The notes under the pieces: model-generated
What the model was told of the DNA's origin: nothing
Database searches by the model: none
The model's input: only the letters and a program-made list of their open reading frames with translations
Assembly (NCBI RefSeq): GCF_002216005.1
Contig: NZ_NIQC01000020.1
Coordinates: forward strand, 1-50,923
Reading direction: 5' to 3'
From: Natranaerobius trueperi
GTDB lineage: Bacteria > Bacillota > Natranaerobiia > Natranaerobiales > Natranaerobiaceae
Length of the DNA: 50,923 nucleotides
Made by a program: the position numbers and the translations under genes
In this document: positions 26,146 through 34,398 of the stretch, piece by piece
How positions within the stretch are numbered: position 1 is the stretch's first letter
Layout: each line of letters begins with the position of its first letter

Positions 26146-26670
26146 CATTTGATTAACAATTTCCATAACAGAATTCATCTGTGAACTATTAGAAACTATA
26201 GGATTATATTCTTCTAATCTATTTTTACGAATTTCATTACGATACCATTCTAAACTTGTTTCCATTTTATTTAATCGTTTTTTTAACTTATCTTCATCAG
26301 TAATATCTCTACAGATATTAAGTACTCTTATAAGATTTCCTGAGTTATCAAACATGGGGATACCTGTTACTACTAGACGCTTCCCTGACCCAGTAGTCTG
26401 AACAAGAGTCACTTCTTCTTTCTTTTTTAAAACTTCTACAGTTGATGATTTAGAAAATATTCCTTGTTTTTCTAGTTCATAAGCACTTGTACCAATCATA
26501 TCAGTATCTTTAATACCAAATGTTTTATCACAACTTTTACTAACTCTAAGAAAGACACCGTCTCCATCGGTAATGGTAATCTCATCATATGTTGCATCAA
26601 GAATTAACTTCAGCTCCTGGTAGATCTGTTTATAATAGGTGAGGTCATTATTATCTTTTATATCAGACAT
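26128..26670 (-). pseudogene. Truncated PAS-domain sigma-54-dependent regulator
   Basis: The frame encodes about 180 residues. A PAS domain lies at about 15-130 (LILDATYDEITITDGDGVFL, CDKTFGIKDTDMIG) and ends in a coiled coil. It then enters NPIVSNSSQMNSVMEIVNQ, the linker and first helix of a sigma-54 interaction (AAA+) domain. The ATPase and Fis-type DNA-binding parts, normally some 300 residues, are missing. It therefore cannot act as a normal enhancer-binding activator. The start is ATG 26670, with TTAGGAGGTG upstream, rather than the more distal in-frame start. The frame then runs into the amidase remnant. Such regulators often sit next to amino-acid or amide catabolic genes, which fits. 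Confidence 0.78.
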
Positions 26671-26761
26671 ACCACACCTCCTAAAAAGAGCTAAAGTTTT
26701 TATAATCTTTGGGAAACTGATAGGTTTTTCAAACAAAAATTTATTCTCTCTTATTTCAACC

Positions 26762-26801
26762 GAAAAAAATTCCGAAGCTTACTCAAGTTCGGAATTTTTT
26801 A
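26762..26801. terminator. Terminator hairpin
   Basis: AAAAAATTCCGAA / TTCGGAATTTTTT perfect 13-bp stem with an 11-base loop. On the minus strand it follows the SecB-like remnant; it also lies just before the regulator remnant. Confidence 0.8.
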
Positions 26802-26818
26802 GCTATTATCCTATTTTT

Positions 26819-27153
26819 TTATATCTCATTAGTTTTCTTAGCTAAGTTTTTAACATAAGTTGTTAGAAGAATTAAAGGTGGCACATTTACGTTAGAGGTA
26901 AATGTAATAATTAAGGCACGTAAATAAGGGAACAAAATTGCTACAGCATTTTCTTCTAACATCCACTTTTTATCTTTATCATCAAGTTTTTGAATATTGA
27001 AATACCCAGATAATGACGCCTCTAAGTAAAAAGGGTATTATTTTCTTTAGTTTCTTTAAATAGTTCTAATTCATTAACCACAAAATTAAAGTGGTCAACT
27101 ACATAGTTTTCAAAAATCAAAGCACTTTTAAAGTTTTAGGTTTGTCCACTCAT
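26819..27153 (-). pseudogene. SecB-like chaperone, disrupted
   Basis: The minus-strand frame opens with ATG at 27153, but codon 6 is TAA. The reading then continues with SALIFENYVVDHFNFVVNEL, hits a second stop near 27030, and resumes one frame over with SGYFNIQKLDDKDKKWMLEE and AVAILFPYLRALIITFTSNV. It ends near LILLTTYVKNLAKK. The LFPYLRALI...T...PPLIL pattern is the conserved core of SecB and the SecB-like chaperones attached to toxin-antitoxin systems. The length (about 110 codons) is shorter than the usual 140-160. The start overlaps the stop of the preceding small gene by one base (TAATG). It is almost certainly inactive. Confidence 0.75.
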
Positions 27154-27383
27154 TATGCAACCCCACTTATCTCATATGATAAATATTCAAATTCATCATC
27201 ATAATTAAATGAATACTTATATTGCTCAGTATGATACTGTACTTCAACAACCTCGCTAGAGTTCAGTCGCTCTGTCTGTTCTACTTCATCAATCCCGGCA
27301 GTTTTTAAGTTTTCTTCAACTTCTTTCGAAGTTAAATTGGGAAAATGATCCTTAATTTCTTGTTTCATTTTTTTTATATCCAT
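27153..27383 (-). CDS. Small acidic protein, putative antitoxin of a chaperone-linked system
   Basis: This 76-residue protein has a charged helical N-terminal half (MDIKKMKQEIKDHFPNLTSK) and an aromatic-rich C-terminal tail (QYKYSFNYDDEFEYLSYEIS). I do not recognise its family. It sits between a toxin-like gene and a SecB-like remnant and overlaps both, an arrangement like toxin-antitoxin-chaperone operons. In these, the antitoxin's exposed hydrophobic C-terminus is bound by the SecB-like chaperone; the aromatic tail fits that idea. The antitoxin role is inference. AAAGGGGTGG lies five bases before its ATG at 27383. Confidence 0.5.
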   Translation of the reverse strand: MDIKKMKQEIKDHFPNLTSKEVEENLKTAGIDEVEQTERLNSSEVVEVQYHTEQYKYSFNYDDEFEYLSYEISGVA

Positions 27384-27995
27384 ATTACCACCCCTTTGAT
27401 GGGAAATTTATTGTAATACGTCCTTTCCCTATCTACATAACACATCATATCTGGGAGTTTCCCCTTATACAAGCTTTCTGAAATACTTTTATAGCTTTGT
27501 AAATCTTCTTCACTTATTTCATATTTCCTAAGCTTATTCACGATTGAATAATTCTTTACACAATATTGTTTTTCAGGAACATAATTGAGCTTAAGTGATG
27601 TGTTACGATAATTATTATGATTTCTAATAAAAACTGCAATAACCTTTTATTTCTTCAGCTTTTCTTTTTCCCGGGTTCTTACGCAATTCATGAAAAGATA
27701 AGTCAAATAACTCCTTATGTTGAACAGTTTTAAGATCGAACACCCTTTTTTCATCTATAGATACTTCTGCAGTTATTATTTTATAATTATCTAGTAATTT
27801 TGAAAGCTCTACACCATCTCCATAACAATCACTACACAATTCAAGACACCATTTAAAAGCAAAAAATGTCTCTTCGTAAAAATAATAACCATCACCTAGC
27901 CAGTGTCTATCTCTTAACGAAGCTCTAAACCCAGAAGTAATAATATCTTCAGCATTTTGTACAGAAGTTACATAATACAAATTTTTATTTATCAT
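27374..27995 (-). pseudogene. Putative ADP-ribosyltransferase-like toxin, frameshifted
   Basis: From ATG 27995 (AGAGGGATAG upstream) the first frame gives 123 residues, including NLYYVTSVQNAEDIITSGF and RDRHWLGDGYYFYEETFFAF. The pattern [YH]xT...A..I...GF...WLGDGxYFxE is seen in small proteins of the ADP-ribosyltransferase/PARP-like fold. It then stops, but at about 27643 the neighbouring frame takes over with VIAVFIRNHNNYRNTSLKLN and runs without stops to TAA 27376-27374, overlapping the next gene. One extra base in GG at 27643-27644 would explain this. If restored the protein would be about 207 aa. The fold assignment is tentative; the frameshift is well supported by continuous coding. Confidence 0.55.
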
Positions 27996-28094
27996 TCTAT
28001 CCCTCTGATATTAATATTTTTATCATTCTATTGCTTTATATATTCTTAATTATTTAGCGTAATCCTGCTAAATATAACCAATTATTTTTATACT

Positions 28095-28116
28095 GTAAAC
28101 GTCAAACTATCCCCAC
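28095..28116. repeat. Solo IS66-type terminal repeat
   Basis: GTAAACGTCAAACTATCC and the following CCAC reproduce the terminal repeat of the IS66 element at 1034-1055 (reverse strand), with 17 consecutive identical bases (CGTCAAACTATCCCCAC). No IS66 gene follows within the next 700 bases, so it is a relic or a short non-autonomous derivative. Confidence 0.65.
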
Positions 28117-28344
28117 CTAGTAAGTCTTCCTCCTTTGTGGGATACCCAAGTCACTTAGTAGATTATCTGCCTTTAAAAAAAGCAGGCAAAGTATCTCTTC
28201 TTGATATAAGGAGAATGACGTCAAAGCTCATAAATTAAGATGTTGACTCCATAAAAAACTAGAATACTTCAACCTAAGACCTGTTCCTGGCTACCTTTAA
28301 ACATTGAAAAATAGAAACTAACTTACCTTTAAAATAGCTTCACT

Positions 28345-28387
28345 CAAAAACATGAGTAAAAATTTCTTTTTTTTACTCATGTTTTTA
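28345..28387. terminator. Strong AT-rich hairpin
   Basis: CAAAAACATGAGTAAAAA pairs with TTTTACTCATGTTTTTA to form a stem of about 17 bp with a T-rich loop. It could terminate transcription on either strand; no adjacent intact gene claims it. Confidence 0.55.
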
Positions 28388-28776
28388 GAAAATGGGTAAT
28401 TGTTTCCCATATTTACTTTGTTTATGCCAATAGAGATTCTTATAAATTTTCGGTAGAAATTCTGAAAGACATTATTACCCAAGGTTATTTCAGTGCTGAA
28501 CTAATATTAGAATTTGAAACACAGACCAAAAATATCAAAATACTGTTACCAATATGCTTGAAGAAGCAGATGCTATTGCTGCTGGTGAAAAAATTCCGCT
28601 AACTTCGAAGACATTTTTGGTTCGGAGAACTAATTGGAATACGGGAAACTTTTATGAACAACTAAAGCTGCGAAAAACATCACCTAACTTGTGGTGGCTT
28701 CTGTTTTGTATAACAACTTGTCCCAACCGAAGGATGTTGTCCTAACAAAATAGTAATATTAAATAAGGAGTTATTC

Positions 28777-29508
28777 TTATTTCCGATACTTATCATCAAC
28801 AATCCGATACCGAGTATGGTTAATTTTATCCCATTCAGTATTCTGATATTTGACATTTTTGAGATTCTCATTAATCCAATCTACATCATATTCTCCAAAG
28901 CCTAATGATTCAGCCCATTCTTTCATGTCGTCATGATCCGTATGCTTGGGATCACGGTAAGCCTTTAAAAACTCATAGAAACCATGTATCCCACCTACAT
29001 CCTCGGGAGGTGCAGTTTCCGCTCCATCTAGTAGGGTTGGAAAACCAAAGTAATAATCATCAACAATCTGTTCAAGTTTTACAGTAAATTGCCAGTTATC
29101 ACCAAAATCATAATTATATCTGATTTCCTTGTATTTCTCCAGGTAGTCATCTATCTTTATTCCCGTAGGTTTACGGACTTCTATTTTCAACCTTTCCTGA
29201 TGATGTTTCTCAAATTCATACATTTGTGGTGGCATGTTCTTCAATCGCTCCTGATACATCTTCTTGTTTTTCTTGTAGTGCTGGTGATCAAGATATGCCT
29301 CTTCGTCATTAGTGACTATTTTATTCTCCTCAGTCAAGTCAAATTCGTACAGATGATAATCTTCATGTGGGTACCCACTTTGAAAGTTAGTCACATTCTG
29401 AATGATATCATGAAATCTTTTGAAGGTTGCTCCGGCCGGCAAAATGACACGCCTCCATATTAACGGATCTGATTCCTCTAGTTCTATTCTTACAATATAT
29501 GATTTCAC
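28777..29508 (-). CDS. pRiA4b ORF-3-like protein (IS1096 TnpR-like family)
   Basis: This 243-aa protein begins MKSYIVRIELEESDPLIWRR, followed by F..FHDIIQ and later IRYNYDFGDNWQFTVKLEQI. It ends with PTLLDGAETAPPEDVGGIHG. These are the signature blocks of the plasmid pRiA4b ORF-3 family, found widely on mobile DNA and in defence islands but biochemically uncharacterised. Typical family length is 180-250, so it is complete. It stands alone, separated from the toxin-like gene by debris. The start is ATG 29508. Confidence 0.88.
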   Translation of the reverse strand: MKSYIVRIELEESDPLIWRRVILPAGATFKRFHDIIQNVTNFQSGYPHEDYHLYEFDLTEENKIVTNDEEAYLDHQHYKKNKKMYQERLKNMPPQMYEFEKHHQERLKIEVRKPTGIKIDDYLEKYKEIRYNYDFGDNWQFTVKLEQIVDDYYFGFPTLLDGAETAPPEDVGGIHGFYEFLKAYRDPKHTDHDDMKEWAESLGFGEYDVDWINENLKNVKYQNTEWDKINHTRYRIVDDKYRK

Positions 29509-29559
29509 TTGATATCGCCTCCATTAATGATTATAAACAGCACTTAGAGCTGTTTATAC

Positions 29560-30429
29560 TTAAAATATAATATGTACTGTTTCATCATTAAGAAATTCCA
29601 AAAAAGTCTGATTATCAATAGTGGTATCTAGTTCTTCCACAGATTTATCTTGTTTCATCCTGGTAAACTTAGTGCTTCTCATTTGCCGATATTCCCTTAC
29701 AAAAGCGTCTAGTTTTCCTTCATTGATATATCCTGAATTTTTCCATTCATAGATCAGACAATCATTGGACTTAAATGTTATAGAAATGTATTCTCTATAT
29801 TTAAACTTCTCATCTTCTCGAAACTTTCTTTTAGCACTAGAAATAAATTCGTATGCGTCCCTATCATTACTAAACACAGTAATTGTGTCTACAAGCTCTG
29901 TGTAGTAAAAAGAAAGTATATGGCTCAAAACAGCAATAGATATTTCACCTGCATTTTTCTTTTGTTTTCTACCGTTGGAAAGTTCTTTCCCATCTAATCC
30001 TTGTTCATAAAATGTTGTAAGCCACTCTTCGTAAGGTTCTAATTCCTCTAGAGGTCTATTTTTGGTAATTTTTCTCTTCATAAAGCTAACAAGCCTAGCT
30101 ATATAATCACAGCTATATTGAAACAAATAATACAATTCCGCTTCTTTGTAATCTACTAATTTTGTGTAATCCTGTTCATTTATAATTTCTACTCTTTCAA
30201 GAGCATTTTGCAACTCTGTTATATAATTCACCCTGTTATTACTGTCTGTAACTTCATTCCACACCCATTGTGGTATCAGTATAATATCATATGAAGCGAA
30301 AACCATTTTATAAGAAATTTCATTTTGTACTCGAGTTAAAAATTCTACAGAACAATTATCAAGAATACATATTTTTATGGACTTGTCCATTGAAAGATAT
30401 CTCTTAAAATCATCTATAGTTCCTTTCAT
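29560..30429 (-). CDS. PIN-domain nuclease-like protein, third gene of triad 1
   Basis: This 289-aa protein has a PIN-like acidic pattern: D24 in ICILDNCSVEF, E59 in PQWVWNEVT, E162 in NAGEISIAVLSH, and D189/D191 in FSNDRDAYEF. PIN domains are metal-dependent ribonucleases and the commonest toxin type in bacterial toxin-antitoxin operons. The C-terminal ~80 residues form a helical extension. The ATG overlaps the ImmA-like gene's stop in an ATGA (30426-30429), showing translational coupling. It parallels the smaller PIN gene of triad 2 but is not obviously close to it in sequence. The PIN call rests on motif order only. Confidence 0.65.
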   Translation of the reverse strand: MKGTIDDFKRYLSMDKSIKICILDNCSVEFLTRVQNEISYKMVFASYDIILIPQWVWNEVTDSNNRVNYITELQNALERVEIINEQDYTKLVDYKEAELYYLFQYSCDYIARLVSFMKRKITKNRPLEELEPYEEWLTTFYEQGLDGKELSNGRKQKKNAGEISIAVLSHILSFYYTELVDTITVFSNDRDAYEFISSAKRKFREDEKFKYREYISITFKSNDCLIYEWKNSGYINEGKLDAFVREYRQMRSTKFTRMKQDKSVEELDTTIDNQTFLEFLNDETVHIIF

Positions 30430-31223
30430 TTAGACAAGTCCTCCCATTCTTTTTTTATCTCTTTTTTTAATTCAATTAAAAATTCATAATTATCTTTATG
30501 ATATGAAACACCCGTATTCTGATTTATAGCTTTTTTCACCTTTTGTTCAAGCCCTCCAAAACTTATGACAAATGAAGATCTAACTAGTTCCGGGTCTAGT
30601 TCTAAACCTTCAAACTTACCTTCCAGATTCTTAGGCTTATCATCAAAGTGGTTTAGAACTGTATGTTTTAAATCCATATCACCATAAACTTCAACTGCCT
30701 GCTCGTAGAGCTCTATTAAGGTGGCTTTATATGGCGCTTTGTAAGCATCCATACACTTTATAATCCTATCTATTACATTCTCATCTTCTAAAGAGTAGTA
30801 ATATTTATATATATCACCAAAAATCATCTTAGCTGCAAAGTAATCCGCTTTTCGTTCATTTATATCCATATCAATTGCAACGTTGTGTGTTTTTTCATCT
30901 AAATTGATATCATAAAGAAGATGATAAATCTCATGCCATGCCACAAAATATTGATATACTCTAGGTTGGGCTGTATTTATCACGGGTATTTTCATACCCC
31001 CCTTTGCAATTATGGCTCCGCCCCAGTGTTCATCCTCTATAGGAATTTGAATTAAATTATTCTCTTTTAAAACTGAAAAGGCTTGTTTTTCTTGAGCCGT
31101 CAAACCCGATTTATTGAATCTTTTATTGAAGTCACTAACTAATCCATATATTTGTTCTTTAATTGAACTATTTTGTTGCATAACTTGTTCAAGACAATCC
31201 TTTGTTATAGGTTTAATAGACAT
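30426..31223 (-). CDS. ImmA/IrrE-family metallopeptidase, second gene of triad 1
   Basis: The protein of about 265 aa carries the zinc-protease motif HEIYH (near residues 97-101) and, about 25 residues on, ERKADYFAA, the third-ligand segment of the ImmA/IrrE (COG2856) family. Members cleave Xre-type repressors (ImmA with ImmR in ICEBs1; IrrE with DdrO in Deinococcus) and thus switch on the operon. The start is ATG 31223, nine bases after AGGCGGTG, rather than the GTG three codons upstream. It lies between an Xre-like gene and a PIN gene, so it probably controls the repressor in response to an unknown signal (inference). Confidence 0.85.
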   Translation of the reverse strand: MSIKPITKDCLEQVMQQNSSIKEQIYGLVSDFNKRFNKSGLTAQEKQAFSVLKENNLIQIPIEDEHWGGAIIAKGGMKIPVINTAQPRVYQYFVAWHEIYHLLYDINLDEKTHNVAIDMDINERKADYFAAKMIFGDIYKYYYSLEDENVIDRIIKCMDAYKAPYKATLIELYEQAVEVYGDMDLKHTVLNHFDDKPKNLEGKFEGLELDPELVRSSFVISFGGLEQKVKKAINQNTGVSYHKDNYEFLIELKKEIKKEWEDLSK

Positions 31224-31235
31224 AAATAACACCGC

Positions 31236-31610
31236 CTAAGTTTGGTATAGTTCACATAAGTGAACTATATCTTCTAGAATATCGAACATCTTTTGTGCCC
31301 TAGAGTTACGGGAATGCTCATTAGGAGCATTATCTGAAAGAGCAAGCTTGGTTTCTTCTTTTTCCTGATACTTAGGAGAATACTTCAATAGTTTATCTGC
31401 ATTGATTATTTGTTTATCAAAAATCTTTTGCAAATGATTTTCAAAAGTAGCAAGATTGTTGATATCACCATCAATCAATTTATTTAAAGTCGGACGAGAA
31501 ATACCGGTCAGTTTTGAAAATGAAGATTTGGTATATCCATTATCTTTAATGACAAGCCACAGTTTTCTACCGACTGTTTTTCTGTTTTCAAACAATAATT
31601 CTATAGACAT
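31236..31610 (-). CDS. Xre-type HTH regulator, first gene of triad 1
   Basis: This 124-aa protein has a helix-turn-helix in the N-terminal half (KDNGYTKSSFSKLTGISRPT, then LNKLIDG) of the Cro/C1 type and a short helical C-terminus. It is the likely repressor of the triad and the likely substrate of the ImmA-like protease. The start is ATG 31610 because AGGAGGT lies seven bases before it; the GTG three codons upstream overlaps that site. TATAAT occurs shortly upstream (about 31631-31636), but no convincing -35 was seen. Confidence 0.82.
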   Translation of the reverse strand: MSIELLFENRKTVGRKLWLVIKDNGYTKSSFSKLTGISRPTLNKLIDGDINNLATFENHLQKIFDKQIINADKLLKYSPKYQEKEETKLALSDNAPNEHSRNSRAQKMFDILEDIVHLCELYQT

Positions 31611-31783
31611 GCTATACACCTCCTAGTTATATTATAAAACAATGAAGTGACAAAAGATACATCTTGTAAAAATTTTTTTTACAGTTAAGCATTTTCTAAC
31701 TACCCGATCTTTAATTATACTTAAATGAATAAATACAGAATTATAGATAGTAAACAGTTTATCTCTTAGAACCACCAATGAAT

Positions 31784-32614
31784 TTAATAATGAAGTACTT
31801 TATCAATTCTATTGTTTATATAATTCTTTAACTCATTTATTTGATTGTATATTGATACTCGCCTAGATATATATTCAGACCATTCTTTTGATTCTTTTAT
31901 TTGTAATAGTTTTGCATAAATATTGTCCATCTGATTGCTATACCCTTTGGTATAGTCGTTTTTTTCAAACTTTTCTAGTAACTTATCTTTCGATACACTA
32001 ATCTCAATATAATCGTCATATACGATTTCTATGTCAGAATCATTAATTACAATCCTTGTCACTTCATTGAGTATCTCAACTAGAACATCTTCATATTCTA
32101 CCGCTTCATTAAACTCATCTACTTGGCTATATAGAGTAACCTTTAGTTCATTATAAAGATTGCTACTTATATAATCGCTCACTGCATAAGATAACCCGAA
32201 AGTTTCGTCACTATAATCCAAACTACCTTCAATTTGTTTTAACCTCCGTTTTGTAGAGGTATTAATCATATCCCAGCTACTCTCCTTTTTGAGTTCAGAA
32301 AGTCTTTCTTTTAGTTTGGTAAGTTTCTCAACACTTAAAGAAGATAATATTTTATTGTATAAATCTATATTGTTAAAAAATAGTTCGTCTTTCTTTTCTT
32401 CTTCTCTTTTTTTCTGATCTATTCTCATGGTAGCAAACACACCAAATACTCCAATCATTGAACCTAGATAGCTAGCATAAAATCCAATCCAATCATTGTC
32501 AGTTTCTACTTTCCAGGTCAAGTTCAGTTCCATTATAAAAGCAACAATAATCGGGATAAGAAGTATACTAAAAATCACTAACACGGATAACCTTAACTTC
32601 GAATTAATTCTCAT
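31784..32614 (-). CDS. Two-TM membrane protein with coiled-coil cytoplasmic domain
   Basis: This 276-aa protein has TM1 at about residues 9-28 and TM2 at about 42-62. The motif DNDWIGFYASYLGSMIGVFG in and before TM2 is common in uncharacterised small membrane proteins of phage-defence and accessory regions. The remaining ~210 residues are charged and helical. Its function is unknown; membrane-effector roles are common for such proteins, but nothing here proves it. It sits between the two triads and is not coupled to either. Confidence 0.6.
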   Translation of the reverse strand: MRINSKLRLSVLVIFSILLIPIIVAFIMELNLTWKVETDNDWIGFYASYLGSMIGVFGVFATMRIDQKKREEEKKDELFFNNIDLYNKILSSLSVEKLTKLKERLSELKKESSWDMINTSTKRRLKQIEGSLDYSDETFGLSYAVSDYISSNLYNELKVTLYSQVDEFNEAVEYEDVLVEILNEVTRIVINDSDIEIVYDDYIEISVSKDKLLEKFEKNDYTKGYSNQMDNIYAKLLQIKESKEWSEYISRRVSIYNQINELKNYINNRIDKVLHY

Positions 32615-32736
32615 TTTTTCACCTCTATAAAAAGTATTAATATTTCAATATCCGAATTTTCTAATAATTACTCCTAAGTAAAGCGAGCAACACTAAGAAT
32701 TTTGAAAGTCGCTCTACCAGTCAAAATGACTCTTGG

Positions 32737-33276
32737 TTAGTTTTTTCTATTCAATGACAGATATTCAGTGAAAGATTGAGTAGGAAGCCACCTACGCTTT
32801 TCAAGCATTCTTCCCCAAATAAAATCACCTTCACTATCATTAATTATATTAGCATTATAAGCTTTAATTAAAATATCACCAGTTGTTAAAAGTTCCAAAT
32901 TGTATTGACAAATATATTGGTTAATATCCTTCAAGTTGTTACTAGCTACAAAACCATTGTTTGCTGTTGCAAGAGAAATTGTAGCAGCTTCACCTTTTCC
33001 TATTTGTAAGTTCCCTTTTGGAGGATTCTCAGTTAGTTCATAGTAGACTCTATATTCGTAAGTACCAAATAAAATATCCTCAACCGAAATGTTGTTATCC
33101 TCCCATAGTCTGTCTAACTTTGCACCAATATGGGGAATGCTTGGATTAGAAAGCTCTCTATATACTTGTTTAGGTACTATTATCTTCCCAGTAAATAAAT
33201 CTAAAAGGATCCTTTCTTCATCTACCCAAAGAAAAGACGAAATACAGTCAGTGTCAAAATATATTACCTTAATCAT
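32737..33276 (-). CDS. PIN-domain nuclease-like protein, third gene of triad 2
   Basis: This 179-aa protein has a classic short PIN layout: D8 and D10 in VIYFDTDCISSFL, E41 in VPKQVYRELSN, E96 in IGKGEAATISLA and D117 in ASNNLKDINQY. The GxGEAAxxxLA block is typical of PIN toxins of the VapC-like/DUF3368 type. Its ATG overlaps the ImmA-like gene by 8 bases. It is likely the effector of the triad: a ribonuclease that damages cellular RNA when released from control (inference from family). Confidence 0.82.
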   Translation of the reverse strand: MIKVIYFDTDCISSFLWVDEERILLDLFTGKIIVPKQVYRELSNPSIPHIGAKLDRLWEDNNISVEDILFGTYEYRVYYELTENPPKGNLQIGKGEAATISLATANNGFVASNNLKDINQYICQYNLELLTTGDILIKAYNANIINDSEGDFIWGRMLEKRRWLPTQSFTEYLSLNRKN

Positions 33277-34036
33277 ACTGGTCTTCTCCCTCTATACCAT
33301 AGACAATATCCCCTTTAAACGCAGCCAGCAATAACTCTTCATACTTTCCATTTGAAATATAATTTTTTTCTTTTAGCTCTTCCGCCAAAGCAATATACTT
33401 GCCAAAAGTATTAAATTTCTCATTCTGAGGAGCTGGTTCATACAGTTTTGTATCGTAACCTAATCTCAGGGCAGATGCCTTTATCCCTGTTTTCATTTCC
33501 TCCGCTTCTTTCCACGACAAATATCCTTCAAATGTTAACCTCCATAATATGGCCTGTCTGCTTATCCCAAAAAATTGTTCAATTTTAACAACATCTTTAA
33601 GATCTAATTCGTATTTTTTCTTCCCTAATTTATTATATACATAATCTTTCAGAGCCTCGTAGGTAATTAAAAAATAAGAAGCAAACATATCTGCTTCTCT
33701 TTCGGATTCAACTTCCTGCAAATTCTCCTTACTTTTATCTAGATCGCTTGTACAAATTATTACTTCATGGTCATCTTGGAAGTACAAATGATATAACTCA
33801 TGAGCTAAAGTAAAGCGTTGTCTTCCAAGTGTCATAGATGAGTTTATTCCTATGATTTTGCTAGTTTTATCCTTTATACAAACCCCACTTATTCTTTGAC
33901 TCATAGGATAAAAAACAACAGTCATATCATCTGCTGTTTTAACCATTGTAAACACATCAATTGGGGAGTACATATCAATCCCAAATTGTTTTCTTAAAGT
34001 AACTGCATCAGAGTTTAGTTCAATAAATTTCTTCAT
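33269..34036 (-). CDS. ImmA/IrrE-family metallopeptidase, second gene of triad 2
   Basis: This 255-aa protein has HELYH at residues 79-83 and SEREADMFASYFL at about 111-123, the zinc ligands of COG2856 proteases. RQRFTLAHELYHLYF and the preceding GINSSMTLGRQ are the standard context. A helical C-terminal domain with a helix-turn-helix-like segment (VVKIEQFFGISRQAILWRL) follows, as in many ImmA homologues. It overlaps the Xre gene by 4 bases (ATGA) and the PIN gene by 8. Fragments of closely similar genes are at 34660-34770 and 37617-37830. Confidence 0.9.
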   Translation of the reverse strand: MKKFIELNSDAVTLRKQFGIDMYSPIDVFTMVKTADDMTVVFYPMSQRISGVCIKDKTSKIIGINSSMTLGRQRFTLAHELYHLYFQDDHEVIICTSDLDKSKENLQEVESEREADMFASYFLITYEALKDYVYNKLGKKKYELDLKDVVKIEQFFGISRQAILWRLTFEGYLSWKEAEEMKTGIKASALRLGYDTKLYEPAPQNEKFNTFGKYIALAEELKEKNYISNGKYEELLLAAFKGDIVYGIEGEDQYD

Positions 34037-34377
34037 TTCTTGGCCTCCGCGACGCAGTCTTCCATATATCTTAAATTTAAAGCTATTTTTCTAATTGCAG
34101 CTATAGCCTGTAAATCATCTGCTTCTACTTCCTCGGCACGAAAAGCTAAAGCTAATGGTTCATGTTGAATATCCTCTTCAGTAAAATAAGTTACTGTGCA
34201 TCCAAAAAGGTCCGCAGCCCTTTCTAATATATCCAGGGTAAACTGACGTTCACCCTTCTCACATTTAGATATGTAGCTCTGGTCCACTTCCAGATATTTA
34301 GCAATTTGAGACTGAGTTAAACCACTTTTAGACCTTAATTCTTGAAATCTTTTTCCTGCTAATTCTAAGCTTAACAT
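34033..34377 (-). CDS. Xre-type HTH regulator, first gene of triad 2
   Basis: This 114-aa Cro/C1-type repressor has the HTH SGLTQSQIAKYLEVDQSYIS at about residues 19-38, followed by KCEKGERQFTLDILERAADL. The start is taken as ATG 34377, which has AAAGGAGTG at the right distance; the in-frame start 14 codons upstream lies in the promoter. A promoter and a 9-bp inverted repeat lie immediately upstream (34399-34454), so autorepression is likely. The C-terminal part holds a region compatible with cleavage by the ImmA-like protease, but the site cannot be located. Confidence 0.88.
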   Translation of the reverse strand: MLSLELAGKRFQELRSKSGLTQSQIAKYLEVDQSYISKCEKGERQFTLDILERAADLFGCTVTYFTEEDIQHEPLALAFRAEEVEADDLQAIAAIRKIALNLRYMEDCVAEAKK

Positions 34378-34398
34378 AGAGTTCACTCCTTTTCTTTT

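Larger units (their letters stand above)
27996..28776. other. Gene-poor stretch with mobile-element debris
   Basis: 780 bases with no intact gene. It holds a solo IS66-like end (28095-28116), a strong hairpin (28345-28387), and traces of an unrecognised plus-strand coding sequence in shifting frames (about 28410-28740, e.g. NMLEEADAIAAGEKIPLTS). Nothing more could be identified. Confidence 0.5.

Noticed and set aside
28410-28745. 63-codon plus-strand frame starting MLEEADAIAAGEKIPLTS as a gene
   Set aside because: Coding-like sequence changes frame several times around it, and no ribosome site precedes the start, so it is at most a remnant of an unknown gene.
29089-29463. 124-codon plus-strand frame opposite the pRiA4b-like gene
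   Set aside because: The minus-strand gene has clear family motifs and a normal length; the plus-strand frame is hydrophobic antisense sequence with no ribosome site.
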